A stretch of 64,000 bases of DNA, from NCBI GenBank assembly GCA_029641185.1, contig JAPWGK010000011.1:124001-188000 (forward strand), written 5' to 3'. Below the pieces are notes generated by a model. It worked only from the letters and a program-made list of their open reading frames with translations. It had not been told where the DNA came from and did no database searches. The translations under genes and the position numbers were made by a program. The DNA is from Pseudofabraea citricarpa (taxonomy: Eukaryota > Ascomycota > Leotiomycetes > Helotiales > Dermateaceae). Below are positions 34,017 through 45,366 of the stretch, piece by piece (within the stretch, counting starts at the first letter, position 1; each line of letters starts with the position of its first letter).

Positions 34017-36900
34017 ATCAGCACAACCCAGAGTTGGGCTGAACATGGATACTACCACACGTTACTACATACCTAACGTTCCTTCAGATCCTAGTCCCGG
34101 GACTAAGGTCGGATACTACGCCGCAAAGACGACATCCCTATCATTCAAGTGCAAGGTCGCCAAGTTGTTAGTTAAATAGTGCTTGTGGATTTCAGCCGCA
34201 GTGTTGCCAGTATTTCAATAGCTGTTCAGACGGCATCTAGCATATCAGGTATGCAGACTTAGCCACTACAGTCTCCAGGACGCTCGGCTTGGAAATCTAG
34301 TACGCAGCCATTGGTCTTAGACATGGCCATTGACTTCGAACATACTCGATTATCGGATTTATGTCTTTGACTTCCGATTATAGCAAACACCACTAACCGC
34401 TGAGACGGATGATTCCAGTACCTACCACCAGGATACGTCTTTGCCTACCAGAGTCGCGGCGGGGATTGGCTAAAGTATCGCAATGGTTGTGTTCATTGCT
34501 GCTTTCGGGACCTGGGTGGTCTTTCGACAGGAAAAAGAGGACAAAGGAAGGAAGAGGTCCAAAATAAGGCCTCGGTGGAGGCATAGACTTTTCGAAGTGG
34601 CTGCTTTGAGAGGAGGTCCATGAAATACCCTAGAGCTTTATGAACATCATTAGAGGGGCATTGAAAGACAGGTGGATCTGAGAAATGCCGTAACTGGGCC
34701 TACCGATGTAATTCTTGTAAATTACGCTCGATCTTCTTAACAATATATTAAATACTGGAATGGATTGATATCTTTCTTAATTGAAGACCTTGTGCGATGC
34801 TATGCAACCTCCCTGCCAATTGTTATGCCATGTCAAGTATCCTATCAATTATCAGTTAAATCAATTTAAAAAATGATAACGATTAGCCCTTGTCGTGTTC
34901 CTCTCACAACTACTCGTCTACTTGAAATTAAGAAATCCTTGTCGCAACAAAAAAAAATTGGAACGAAGATTCAAACTGTAACAAGGGAGAACACTACTGT
35001 AAGGGTTTATTCGACATGGCCAGGCTAGTATAAATATCCACTTAGCCTCTAGCACCTAGAAAGAAGTTCTCTACGGTACTGATTTTACAGCCCTATAATT
35101 TCTTTTCCCACTTTGTCATGAGCATATTTGGCCAGGGCGTCTTGCAACCTACTACGGAATAACACTACTATAACTGATATCTCTAATCAGATCATGTGTC
35201 TGAGAAGTTGGAAGTCTTGGTCTATATCTCACGATTCTTTTCGTTTCTTGTGTGAATATTTGGTTGCGTTGATTTGTTGTGGAAGCTAAGTGCGAATCCC
35301 ACTCCAAGGTCGACTTGAGATAGTTTTGTCCGCGTTGCAATTAGCGGGTAGAATTGTTAGGAAGCTTGGAAGGAATCCTCGTTTTAGATTGTCTCCTGTT
35401 GAGAGGTGTCGCTTATAAGCGACATAATATGATTTCCTCGAACAACTAGTTGCGAAAATTAGAGATTATACTTTGTTGAAGTTCAAATATGTGACCTATA
35501 GTATCTTGAGTTTATTTTATTTCAGACTACAAAACACCCTGGCACTTCTTTTGACCTTGAATATATGAAGTATGCCAAAGATATTATCTCAAGTTCTCCC
35601 TCGTGTAGTGCTTCACTCACTGGCGTCGGCGACGCATTGAGTGTAGCGAATTCCAACCCCCACGAGAAGAGGGAGCGATGGAGTGAGCGAGAGTAAAAAA
35701 ATAAATGGTTCAGAAATATATGACGTTCTTACTAAGCTTCATATCACCCATCGTGCTTAGCAACGATCTTTCTCGCCAAAAGCAAAAGAAAAAAACTGCA
35801 AGACAAGAATTCCAACTGGAAAGATCTTGGCATGACCCCACGAAACAAAAGCACATGATATCCAGATCAGGATATTCAAAGAGCCAAGAATAGTAACCGA
35901 TAGCCGGAAGAATGCGTAAGGTTGGCTGATGATTCAGCACCTTGCAGTAGAGAGAACTCTGTCGGGTGGAACCGTACAACCGCAGGAAGAGCTGCCTTAG
36001 ATAAGTAAGCTTAATACGAGACGACAAAAGATGATCGCTGATTTCTGTTGGCTTAGAATACGGAGAATTGATTTGGGTTCTGCCTATGTGTCACGTCATA
36101 CATAGATTTTTCACCCCGTGTACCAGGTGAGCTGGGTTAGTAATCGACCTACTGAACCGAATGAATTTTGAATTTATCAAGGAGAGAATCAGCGAGGGAC
36201 GGATCGGAAGGGTTTGTTTTGATTTAGGCAAGGTGCTTTAAATACGGGCCGTCCCGTTTGGAGATTTTGCGTTATGTCAGAGGACAGCGTGCTTGGTAAT
36301 AAGACAGTGAAGTGTACGTTGTATTGACTACGTTTAATAAGACCAGCGCTGTAATTGTACATAGCGTTCAAAAATATTATGTTATACTTCCAAGAATTAC
36401 AATTAAGATAAGTAAGATTACCCCAGGTAATGCAACTCCAAATAAAACCCTATGGTTACTAAGGACACAGCCGTACCCCACAACTAGCTGACGGTACTTA
36501 CACGATGGCTGACTGACGCTTTGGTACTACGAATAATTGAAGTGCAACGTGACGAAGGTGGCGATCTTTAGGAAACACGACATGCACATTAGTATCCATC
36601 GGTTATCTCTCCTGTCAGCATACCAATACCAACCAGACTATTCTTGTCTGAGCAAGGTATGGTTAGCAATAACCTCGTGATGATGACTTTTTCTCGTATT
36701 CTCCTTCTCTGTCTTCCAAATCTTGTCCACGAGAGAGGCAAAGAAAGCTGTTGCCTCGCGCGACCTAAACCCAGAGGCAAAGGAATGGTGGAAGGAAATG
36801 ATATATAAGTAGGTTGATTGTTTTTACCTCAAGTCTTTCTTCTCCATCAAATCAAAAGACAATCTTCCCTACTCACCAAAACATCGAACAAACATTCAAA
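34017..36900. other. gene-poor 2.9 kb interval
   Basis: AT-rich, with many stops in all frames. I looked for transposon ends, tRNA genes and splice-linked exons and found none I can support. A TATATAA box at 36802-36808 lies about 95 bp upstream of the secreted-protein ATG at 36901. Confidence 0.45.
36802..36808 (+). promoter_or_regulatory. TATA box of the small secreted protein gene
   Basis: TATATAA about 95 bp before the ATG, followed by a pyrimidine-rich leader (CTTTCTTCTCC) and an A/C-rich stretch directly before the start. This is a strong-promoter arrangement. Confidence 0.45.
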
Positions 36901-37563
36901 ATGGTCTTCTCTATCCTCAAGACAGCCAGTGCACTCGCACTCCTGACCCTCACAGCCAACGCCTTTCCCACGGCACGTCAAGTGCCCAACTATGCACCAA
37001 CCCTCCAATCCTCCACCTTCAAGCTCGTCGCCAACGTCACCGCCAACGACCTGAGCGCGTCGGTGAACGACTGGGTAGTATCCTCATACCACACGGGAGC
37101 AGGAACGGGCTACGCAGTTCTCGTAGCACCCGACCAAGTCGGGCGGGACTTCTACATCAACGGCACGGCGGAAGAGGTGCGATACAACGAGGCAACGGTA
37201 GCAAGCGACGGCGGAACACCACCCTTCCCCTTCGGCATCGTCATCAACGAGCCCGCGAACAGCGTCTCGATCAATGCCGGGCTCGGCGAGAAGGGCGTCG
37301 GCTTGACAAGATTCCCTGACCCGGTCCCTAAGTTGCATGGAGCCCCCAACGGCGGCTGGTTTGCTTGCACGTCCGCCTTGCCGTTTGGTGACGCGGTGCA
37401 GCTGTTCAGTCTTCCCCTGGGTGACGTGGCCCCGGAGGGCTGTGCGACGGTTGTTTTGTTACCGCAGTGCGCAGAGGATAGTGGTGTCGAGCACCCTTTT
37501 GCCAATGTGGTTAACTGTTATGAGGATGTTGCTGGCATTGATTGGACGATTTACAGTGCTTGA
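36901..37563 (+). CDS. secreted protein, DUF7907 type
   Basis: A single exon of 220 aa from the ATG at 36901; an upstream in-frame start at 36814 is less likely because the signal peptide begins at 36901. Signal peptide MVFSILKTASALALLTLTANA, then a small beta-rich domain with FKLVANVTAND and SSYHTGAGTGYAVL near the N-terminus and four cysteines in the second half (FACTS, GCATV, PQCAE, NCYED) that could form two disulfides. N-glycosylation sites: NVT and NGT. I recognise it as a fungal DUF7907-like secreted protein of unknown function. Codon use is strongly biased to C/G at third positions, unlike most neighbours, which suggests high expression. Confidence 0.8.
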   Translation: MVFSILKTASALALLTLTANAFPTARQVPNYAPTLQSSTFKLVANVTANDLSASVNDWVVSSYHTGAGTGYAVLVAPDQVGRDFYINGTAEEVRYNEATVASDGGTPPFPFGIVINEPANSVSINAGLGEKGVGLTRFPDPVPKLHGAPNGGWFACTSALPFGDAVQLFSLPLGDVAPEGCATVVLLPQCAEDSGVEHPFANVVNCYEDVAGIDWTIYSA

Positions 37564-37991
37564 ATTGGCGGTTCCGAGCGGCACTGGAGAGAAGCGGAGA
37601 GGGAGGGCGAGCGTAAACACACTGGTGAGAGTGAGGATGTGGTGTGTAGGTAGTTCCTGAGTATATATATTAGTTGTTATTTCAGGAGGACATTCATTTT
37701 CTTACCTTATTATGGTTTCCGAGCTTTGTAGAATAATAGACGCGTTTGTTTCAATCACTCAAATAGCTGGCTTGTAAAACGTGTCTTCATTCATATTGAT
37801 ATCTGATCGCTGCTATCGATGGCAAAGAAAATTTCAAAAACTCCTTCGAAAGTCACACCCTTGGTCAAACCAAAAGCCAATGCAACGTGAACCTTCTAAT
37901 ATCCCAGAGACAGAGAAAAAAGTACAATGGATTCAATGAAAACCTTGGCCACCCGCTATAATTGTGAACCTTTATAATACAAAAGAGAGAA
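37564..37991. other. convergent intergenic region
   Basis: 428 bp between the stop codons of two facing genes. AT-rich 3' flank, no gene. Confidence 0.5.
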
Positions 37992-40312
37992 TCAGTCAAC
38001 CTTTCCATTAGAATTACCTCCCAATAACCCTCCCTTTTCATCATCAAGCTTGAAAAAGCCTCCTCTGCTTCTTCGAACTCTTCCACGGCCCCAATATGTG
38101 CCTCCAACAATGATAGCAATGATGGCTATTATTGAGAGGTAAATATGTCCGGAGATGGCACGTCTGATACGGAAGAAGAATTTCTCGAAACTTGAAATGG
38201 TTGATTTGGGGCTGATTCTTGGTGGTGAATCAACAACCTTAGGAAGCGTCTCTAAAATTGATGTTCTTGACGGGATGATGTAGTTGCCGGTAATCGTTGT
38301 ATCCCAGTATCTCCGGTTCTAGGATAGTTAGTAATAGCTCATTTTTAAACAGCTTGAGGCACTTACATCTTCATCATTAATGATGACCTTTTCGCCTTCC
38401 TTGGCTTCAATTCCATAGGTGGTTCGGATCCATCTCTCCCAAAACACACCATCAACCCAGGCGAACCCGACCTCTTTTCTGTCCGTTCTGTCCATATTAA
38501 TGCGAATGCTCTTGGCTGCTCTAAGGGCCCGTTGGTCGTTACGATCCTCTGCTTCCTCAAGTCTCAGTTGCTTGGCATCTCTGAGTTCTTGTCTCTCTAG
38601 TTGAAACCGTTGAGTTTGCTTATCCATCCATTCCAAGGCAGCGCTCTTGATTTCCTTCTTGGCAATCATGAACTCATCTGGATGTTCACGAGTGAGAATA
38701 CCAAGTACCACAAGCTTACCATCCATGATTTCGCGTGAGTTTGAAGCTGTAAGCTCGGGAACGATTGGCAACCAGACTGATTGCATCCAGTGCAAGACCT
38801 TGCGGAAATCGCGCATGTCTTGTGGAGCAAGAGCAGTGTAGTATGTGGGACGTCCATCTCTGGAGACAAGTAATCTAGGCCAAGTGGTGATCTTGAATCG
38901 TTCCGCAAGAAGGGAGCTGCTTGTCTTTACAAGCTTTGCATGACCAATTAAGCTCAAAGTCAATCTCTCCAAAGCAGCAAAGTCCTCGCTGGTAGTAGCG
39001 TGATCGTAGAAGTAGACAAAGATGACTTCCTCCTTTTCTTCCAACTCCTTGAATCCTGCTGCGTCGATGTCTTTTACGCCACCTCCGATATCAATGGCTT
39101 TGTTAGCGTAGCTGACGAAGTCACCTAAGCCTCGGAGTCCATCATATTCGACACGCTCGCCTCCAACAAAGAACAAAATGGTGGGGAACCCGCGTAGACG
39201 AACATCCTTGCAAAGTCTTGACTCCACATCACAGTTGACTTCTCCGACGTTCAATTTCCCCTTCATTTCTTTTCCCAACTGGATCCAGTTTGGAGCCATA
39301 GCTTGACAATGGTGGCACCATGGAGCATAGAATTTGATGAACCAAGGCTCTTGAGACATAGTAACTTGATTTTGGAAGCTCTCTGCTGTCAGGGATACTG
39401 ATGTACCAAGGGGATTCGGAGTCAGCGTGGGCTTAGTAGGCTTGCTCTTGATTGGGGTTGCCTTAAGGACATGATCAGCCGTTGTCGTTTCCGCCTTGCT
39501 TTCCTTGGCTGCTGCCTCTACTGGTTTTTCCTTCTCTGCCACTACTGGAGCTGCGGCAGCTGGAGTCGGGGTTGGCGTTGTAACTGCAGCAACTGGCGCA
39601 GCAGGAGCTGCGGCGGGTTGTTCGATACTGGAGTCTCCAGCCTTTGGCAATTTAGGGCCGCCAACAGGTCGAGAACCGGGTTTAATCGTCTCCAAAACTC
39701 CTTCGATATAAGCACTAAGACCTGCAATATCCTTGGATCCGTCGAATCTCTTTTGCGGTTCACCGTCCTTGTATAGAATAAAAGTTGGCCAAGCATGTAC
39801 ATCGTGAGCTTCGCAAGCAGATCCGAAGGCGATACAGTCCAGAGACGCAAAATGGAAGTCGTAATAAGCCTGGAAAGTGTTCATAGATGTCGACGCGCCG
39901 TCTTCTGCAGAACCAGGGACGGGTTTAGAAGTATAGTAGAACTCGTGAAGCGTCTGCCACGTCGGCGCGATACTGATACAATGAGGGCAATATGGTCTGA
40001 GCATTACGTATCAGCAAAATGACCTCCGCTACTCTTACACGCGCCATTTGACAAAACTCACGAGTGATGCTTCACAAACCAGTATCCATCCTTGACTGTA
40101 GTATTGAATTGCTCGCCATCTATATCGGGTATCGGAGGTACTTTCACGCCATTGAATGTTGTTGACAAGTCCGGGACCTCCTCCACAGCAGGTGCTGGAG
40201 CTGCAGCATCTTCTACAGGTGCTGGCGCAGCTTCAGGCTTTGCTTCGGAGCCTTGAGCAAGGACAGTCGTCGCCAGAAGAGAGGCAAATAGGGATATCGA
40301 AGAGAAACGCAT
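37992..40312 (-). CDS. membrane thioredoxin-domain protein, PDI/TMX-like
   Basis: Exons 40312-40062, 39996-38367, 38318-37992 sum to 2208 nt (735 aa). Signal peptide MRFSSISLFASLLATTVLAQ, then a first thioredoxin domain with active site YCPHC near residue 87 (Pro and His between the cysteines) and cis-Pro loop AWPTF. A linker of about 90 residues rich in Pro/Ala/Lys follows, then a second domain with WCHHC near residue 310 and GFPTILFF. After a redox-inactive thioredoxin-like segment (TTWPRLLV) comes a charged coiled stretch. Near the end there is a membrane helix (IYLSIIAIIAIIVGGTYWG) and a short basic/acidic cytosolic tail. It should be a type I ER protein that makes or shuffles disulfides; the partner is unknown. 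Confidence 0.88.
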
Positions 40313-40947
40313 GGTGGCCGAATTCTATCTGTCTCCTGAATAAGAAAGGAGTGCCAGAGGGCCAAACACGCGGCTGCACCGCCTTCAATTGGAGGCGACT
40401 GGCAGCGATGAGGGAGGGAGAGATCGGCGCCGCGATTCTCGAGCACACGATCAACAGGATCTTTGGACGACTTAAGGATTTGGAGGTTGAACGAGTGTAT
40501 GGAGTAGTTCGTGTCCCTTTGATCCAGGATCCCCCAAAAGATGGAACGTTGCTAGGCTTAATCTAGATCAGCATTCTAGCCGAACGTCGTCCCAAAATAG
40601 CCGTTGGTATGTGCACGTGAGTATGTTACACGTGACGCAATGTTTATTTCCTTTGTTGAGATTAGATGTTCTTACGGGTTTACTTTATCTGTCCGTAAGT
40701 TATGAAATTCTTCAACTGATGAGTTACTTGTTCAACTTGAACACGATGTGGCATCCTACTTACTTGAAGCCATCGCTAAAGTACCTAGATGGAGATATGT
40801 TTGTTTAGGCAGGGCAGGTGCAGGTATGGCCAGGCTGCTGTTTCCTCCTTGTACACCGTTCGTGACAAAACTACATCAACCCGCGTTGCCTTGAAATTTG
40901 ACAACACGACAAGGAGATTCTTTCTTTCCACATGTGTACTCAGGAAA
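40313..40947. promoter_or_regulatory. divergent promoter region of the thioredoxin-like and TDP1 genes
   Basis: 635 bp between opposed starts. Two CACGTG hexamers lie 15 bp apart at 40614-40619 and 40629-40634. An in-frame upstream extension of TDP1 to 40789 exists, but I prefer the 40948 ATG. Confidence 0.4.
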
Positions 40948-42630
40948 ATGGAGGACAACGAAAGAACCTCGGCCAAGAGACAAAAACTCAACCCTGACGG
41001 AGACGTCAAAGGCGTTGATGGCAAGGCACGAATGAGCAGTCTCTCTAGACCCATTTCACCTCCACCACGAAGAGACACAGCAATTGTTCCCAAACTCATG
41101 GATTCACCATTTCAGTTAACCTCGATCCGCGATTTGCCACCTGTTCTGAACAACAATGCCGTGTCTCTGAACGATATCCTTGGCGATCCTCTTATTGCCG
41201 AGTGTTGGGAGTTCAACTATCTTCATGATATTGATTTTCTCATGAATGCATTTGACGAGGATGTTCGTGATCTGGTCAAGGTCAACGTGGTCCACGGTTT
41301 TTGGAAGTCGGAGGATGCGCAACGACGACGTCTTGAAGTGCGTAGCAATTGACTTAGCCGTTTATCGGAGTTCTATTAAGCTAACTGGTCTAATAGGAAC
41401 AAGCTGCTAGATACAAGAATGTCGCTCTACGCACAGCATTTATGCCAGAGATGTTTGGAACTCATCATTCCAAGATGCTTGTTCTACTCCGACATGATGC
41501 TACCGCACAGATCATCATACACACCGCGAACATGATCGCCTTCGACTGGACCAACATGACCCAGGCTGTATGGAGATCGCCATTACTCCCGTTGCTTCCT
41601 GAAAATTCAGCTCCACGGCCCGAATCAACCCAGATGGGAAGTGGAGCCAAGTTCAAAGTCGACTTTCTGAATTATCTGAAAGCTTACGATACTAGAAGGA
41701 AGATCTGCCAACCCCTGATTGAGCAGATCGAGAGATATGACTTCTCCGCAATTCGTGCAGCATTGGTAGCTAGCGTCCCAGGAAAGCAAGGCGTGGAAAC
41801 CGATTCTAAGACACTCTGGGGCTGGCGCGGCCTGCAGGAGGTTCTCAGATCCATCCCAGTTCAGAATGGAGAGTCTGAAATTGTAATTCAAATATCATCC
41901 ATTGCGACTCTGGGCCCAACAACTAAGTGGCTCAACAACACTTTCTTCAAGGCAATAGGCACTTCCCGGGGAACTTTGACTAGAATGCCTAGCTTCAAAA
42001 TCATCTTTCCTACTGCAGATGAAATCAGAAGAAGCTTAAACGGATATTCATCTGGGAGTGCAATCCATACCAAGATACAGTCTCCACAGCAAGTCAAGCA
42101 GCTCCAATATCTGAAACCATTGTTCTGTCATTGGGCTGGTGATGGAGAGCAGCATTCTTCAGGTCAGTCCGAAACATATATCATTGCCATAATTCTAACA
42201 CTACCCAGCTTCCACAACTTCCACAACACCAGTCAGAAAGGCAGGAAGAAAAAGAGCAGCTCCGCATATCAAAACCTTTACTCGCTTCGCCAATCCCGAG
42301 AAGACTCTAATTGACTGGATGCTAGTCACTTCTGCGAATCTCTCCAGACAAGCATGGGGCGAAGCAGTCAACAGTGCAGGAGATGTTCGAATCTGTAGCT
42401 ATGAGATCGGTGTCATGGTGTGGCCGGAATTATTCGGAGACAGTGTAAAGATGGTCCCGACTTTTCAGACCGATTCTCCTTCTCGGGAATCGGCCCAGGC
42501 GGATCTTATTGTCGGAGCAAGACTGCCGTATGATTTGCCCTTGGTTCCTTATGCGAGGGATGACTTACCATGGTGTGCTACCTCATCGTATACAGAACCG
42601 GACTGGACTGGAAAGGTATACAATGTGTAA
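40948..42630 (+). CDS. TDP1: tyrosyl-DNA phosphodiesterase 1
   Basis: Exons 40948-41337, 41397-42162, 42209-42630 sum to 1578 nt (525 aa). It has the two HKD-type motifs of TDP1: HHSKMLVLL with HTANMIAFDW after it, and PHIKTFTRF with SANLSRQAWG after it. The enzyme frees topoisomerase I peptides from DNA 3' ends in the nucleus. The start MEDNERTSAKRQKLN opens with a basic patch (KRQK) that could be a nuclear signal; an earlier in-frame ATG at 40789 would add 53 residues without homology. A short basic insert, RKAGRKRAA, sits directly before the second motif. Confidence 0.94.
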
Positions 42631-42896
42631 TGATTTGTGAAGGAAAGATAGTCAAAGATTTGCCGTACAAGTAAGCCTTAGCATAGCATAGTATACCCAT
42701 CACAATTTGCACGCGTCCCAATAACCACATAGAGCAATAGAAAGAATAAAGGCTGTATTCTAGTATGATGCCATACTGCCTACTCCCTATTTGTATGTAT
42801 GTATACCGGTGTACGCAATCCCATGCCCCATCCATCATATCTCTTGCATGCAACCATCCTATGCTTCCGTACGCACTGTGCTGTACTGGATCTAAT

Positions 42897-43291
42897 TTAT
42901 GCACCGACTGCCTCAGGGACCTTATCCGCATCATAACCATACTTAGTCTTCATCTCTTCGACCTTGGCGACGTACTTCGTCTTGGCCTCGTCAACCGTCA
43001 ATCCCTCATCGACAACCTTCTGCCACGCCTTCTTCTTTGCCTTTCCCTTGAGATCGAAGGTTCCAGGAGCGGGAGCCGACGCGATATCCTCTCCGGTAGC
43101 GACCTTGTACAGACCTAGCAGAAAGATCGCGATGAGCACTTTTCCCTTCCTCGTCTCTCATGCATCTGAGGGCGAAGCGGGAAGAGGGAACAAAAAACCA
43201 AAGACGTACCGTAGATCTCTAGCAAGTCATCGTTTCCGGGCTTCGAAGTGAGCTTCTTCGAGTCCGTAACGGCCGTGTCGAAGGCTGACAT
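42897..43291 (-). CDS. ACB1: acyl-CoA-binding protein
   Basis: Exons 43291-43210 and 43114-42897 give 300 nt (99 aa). MSAFDTAVTDSKKLTSKPGN, then LLEIYGLYKVATGED, FDLKGKAKKKAWQ and EAKTKYVAKVEEMKTKYG match ACBP. The acyl-CoA contacts Tyr/Lys of YGLYK, Lys of KGKAKKKAW and the later Tyr are present. It is a cytosolic carrier of long-chain acyl-CoA. The C-terminus is about ten residues longer than in the shortest members. The intron interrupts the YG of the YGLYK motif. Confidence 0.95.
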
Positions 43292-44113
43292 GGTTGATGT
43301 TCGGTGTGGATGTGGATGCAAAAAGGATGCGTTGCGTTGCGTTGGGCAATTTGTTGGGTCTGCGATTTTTGAGTTGGCTAATTGAGGGGTAGCAAGAGGA
43401 AAACCTGGCCGAGGAACGCTGCGTATTAGATGTGTTTTCTTCTTCTACTATGCTGAGAATCTTCTGCGGATGCCGTCTGGGGAGGAGCTGAATGAGGGAG
43501 GCTTTAGGGGGGAACGTACCTTTTCTCTCGCGTTGAGTGCGGTGGTTTTGGAGGGATGGTGGAGGTGTGTTGTTCGTTGGTGAAGGAGAAGGAGAATGAG
43601 GTGGGATGCTCGTCGTATCCTGGTCTTAGCGGGGCAGATGACATGGGGGCGGCCGCCGAGGCGGAAGAGGCAATTGCATTGCTTTCGAGGAAGTGAAGTA
43701 CAGTACACGTGATGATGGTGACGGCATAGATATCAATGGTTGACCTTCCTCACTTGCACTAATCCTTTGACTCGAGCAAATACCTCAAGCAAAACTCCGG
43801 ATTTACTACTGGTAACTAAGTTACCAGTATTCCTGGAGTCTAAGGTTATCTTGGGTAAAAGTATCATCTCTCATAAGCTTCAGAACCAAATGTAACTTCT
43901 TCTGCAGCAGCAAGAGGGAACGTATTCTAAATGTGAATACAAAATAGCCATATTTTTCTGCATTCTTTGAAAAACGATTTAGTAGAGATAGATTATCAAA
44001 GCTACGTAGTTGATTACTCTTAATTTCGCAGATGGAGAGAATATACCTAAGTTCAGATTCACAATTACACTACTAACACACTCACATCTCTACATAATAT
44101 CAACCCAACGACA
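43292..44113. other. intergenic, divergent starts, no gene seen
   Basis: 822 bp between the ACBP start and the kinase start. CACGTG at 43706-43711. AT-rich towards the kinase gene. The minus-strand frame at 43448-43708 is Arg/Ser/His-rich with no domain. Confidence 0.45.
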
Positions 44114-45210
44114 ATGACAACCAGCCTCAAGATCGGCCAACGACTTAAAAGGACGACTGAGCATCTACCTCATCTATGGTCAAGTCGCCAAAGACATCTG
44201 GACCGCCAAAGCCGTAGCTGTAGCTAGCGCCTCAAACCCGGCACAAGCTCGAAAAGTCGTGATCAAAACCAGCTCTTCAAAAGCCCGCCTCGACAACGAG
44301 CGAACCATCCTGACATATTTCAAAGGCCATCGTTATATCCGAGCCATAGTAGACGAGACCGACGACCCTCCATCAATAGTCTTAAGACACCTCGAGGATG
44401 ATCTCCTAGCCGTATCCTCCAGAAAGGCTATTCAGGGGCTCGATATCAAATTCGTAGCTAAGAGAGTCCTGCAGGCACTTCAGACACTACACGAGGATGG
44501 GTATACGCATACCGGTATATTCCTCTCCAAAAACAATATAGTGTGTAATGTTTGACTTTTTAGAATAGATATCAAACCCGACAATATTCTCGTGAATCAC
44601 AATAGCCAACAAGACGGTGTAGATGGCTTGCGGTTTGCTGATGTCCAATTAGCCGACTGTGGCGATGTGTGTCGGGTAGATCCCAGAGAGTACCTCAAAG
44701 TAGGAGAACATGGACCGCACATGGGAGCAGTCATCTTCAGAAGTCCCGAGGCCATGCTGAATCTCCGCTGGGGGATGTCAAGCGATATATGGTCGTTTGG
44801 CGCGACTGTAAGTAGCACCCACAAACTATATCCATCCTCTGAATCACGCTTACCTTTTCCCCTTATAGCTTATAAGTCTGATCTGGGGTCGTCATTACCA
44901 CATATTTAAGCCCGATGCTAAGGATGCTGATTTTGAAGATGACGGCTTTTTAATGCATGTGCTCATCCGGCAGATTGCTGTCTTTGGCCCTGCTCCTGTT
45001 TCTTACACTTCTCTTATTGCGGACGAGGATGAGGTTAGATGGGACACTCTCGGCTCAGCTATCCAGTTCATTATGGAAAACAACAGAATCAAGCCATTCG
45101 TCTTGGCTGAAGACAAGTGTTTGACAAAGGAGGACAAGCAGTTCATCCTCAAGATTATGAAACTTGACCCGAGGGATCGTCCAAGTGCGAGGGAGTTGCT
45201 AGAGGACTAG
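44114..45210 (+). CDS. protein kinase-like gene with +1 frameshift near the start
   Basis: Segments 44114-44514, 44569-44807, 44869-45210 add to 982 nt, one more than a multiple of three. From the ATG the frame reads TTSLKIGQRLK, then fails at an AAAA run near 44150-44153; one base later the frame continues as GRLSIYLIYGQVAKDIWTAKA to the end. The kinase domain keeps VVIK, HTDIKPDN (HRD region, catalytic Asp present), ADCGD in place of DFG, and RSPEAM in place of APE. The glycine loop is poorly conserved, which is normal for this fungal kinase group. It is a Ser/Thr kinase of unknown pathway. Either the first exon is wrongly placed, the base is a sequence error, or the gene is a recent pseudogene. 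Confidence 0.65.
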
Positions 45211-45366
45211 TGGTTTGTGGGTGTGTCATAGAATACAGTAGAATAAACTGGGCGTTCATGGAGTTATTTGCAGGCAGGAGGTATTGCTGTTGGGCTCTTT
45301 TGTTGGTTCAGCTGAACCTGACGTAACATTTCTATCGCCATCTTCTATTCTTGGGAAATCCCCAGT

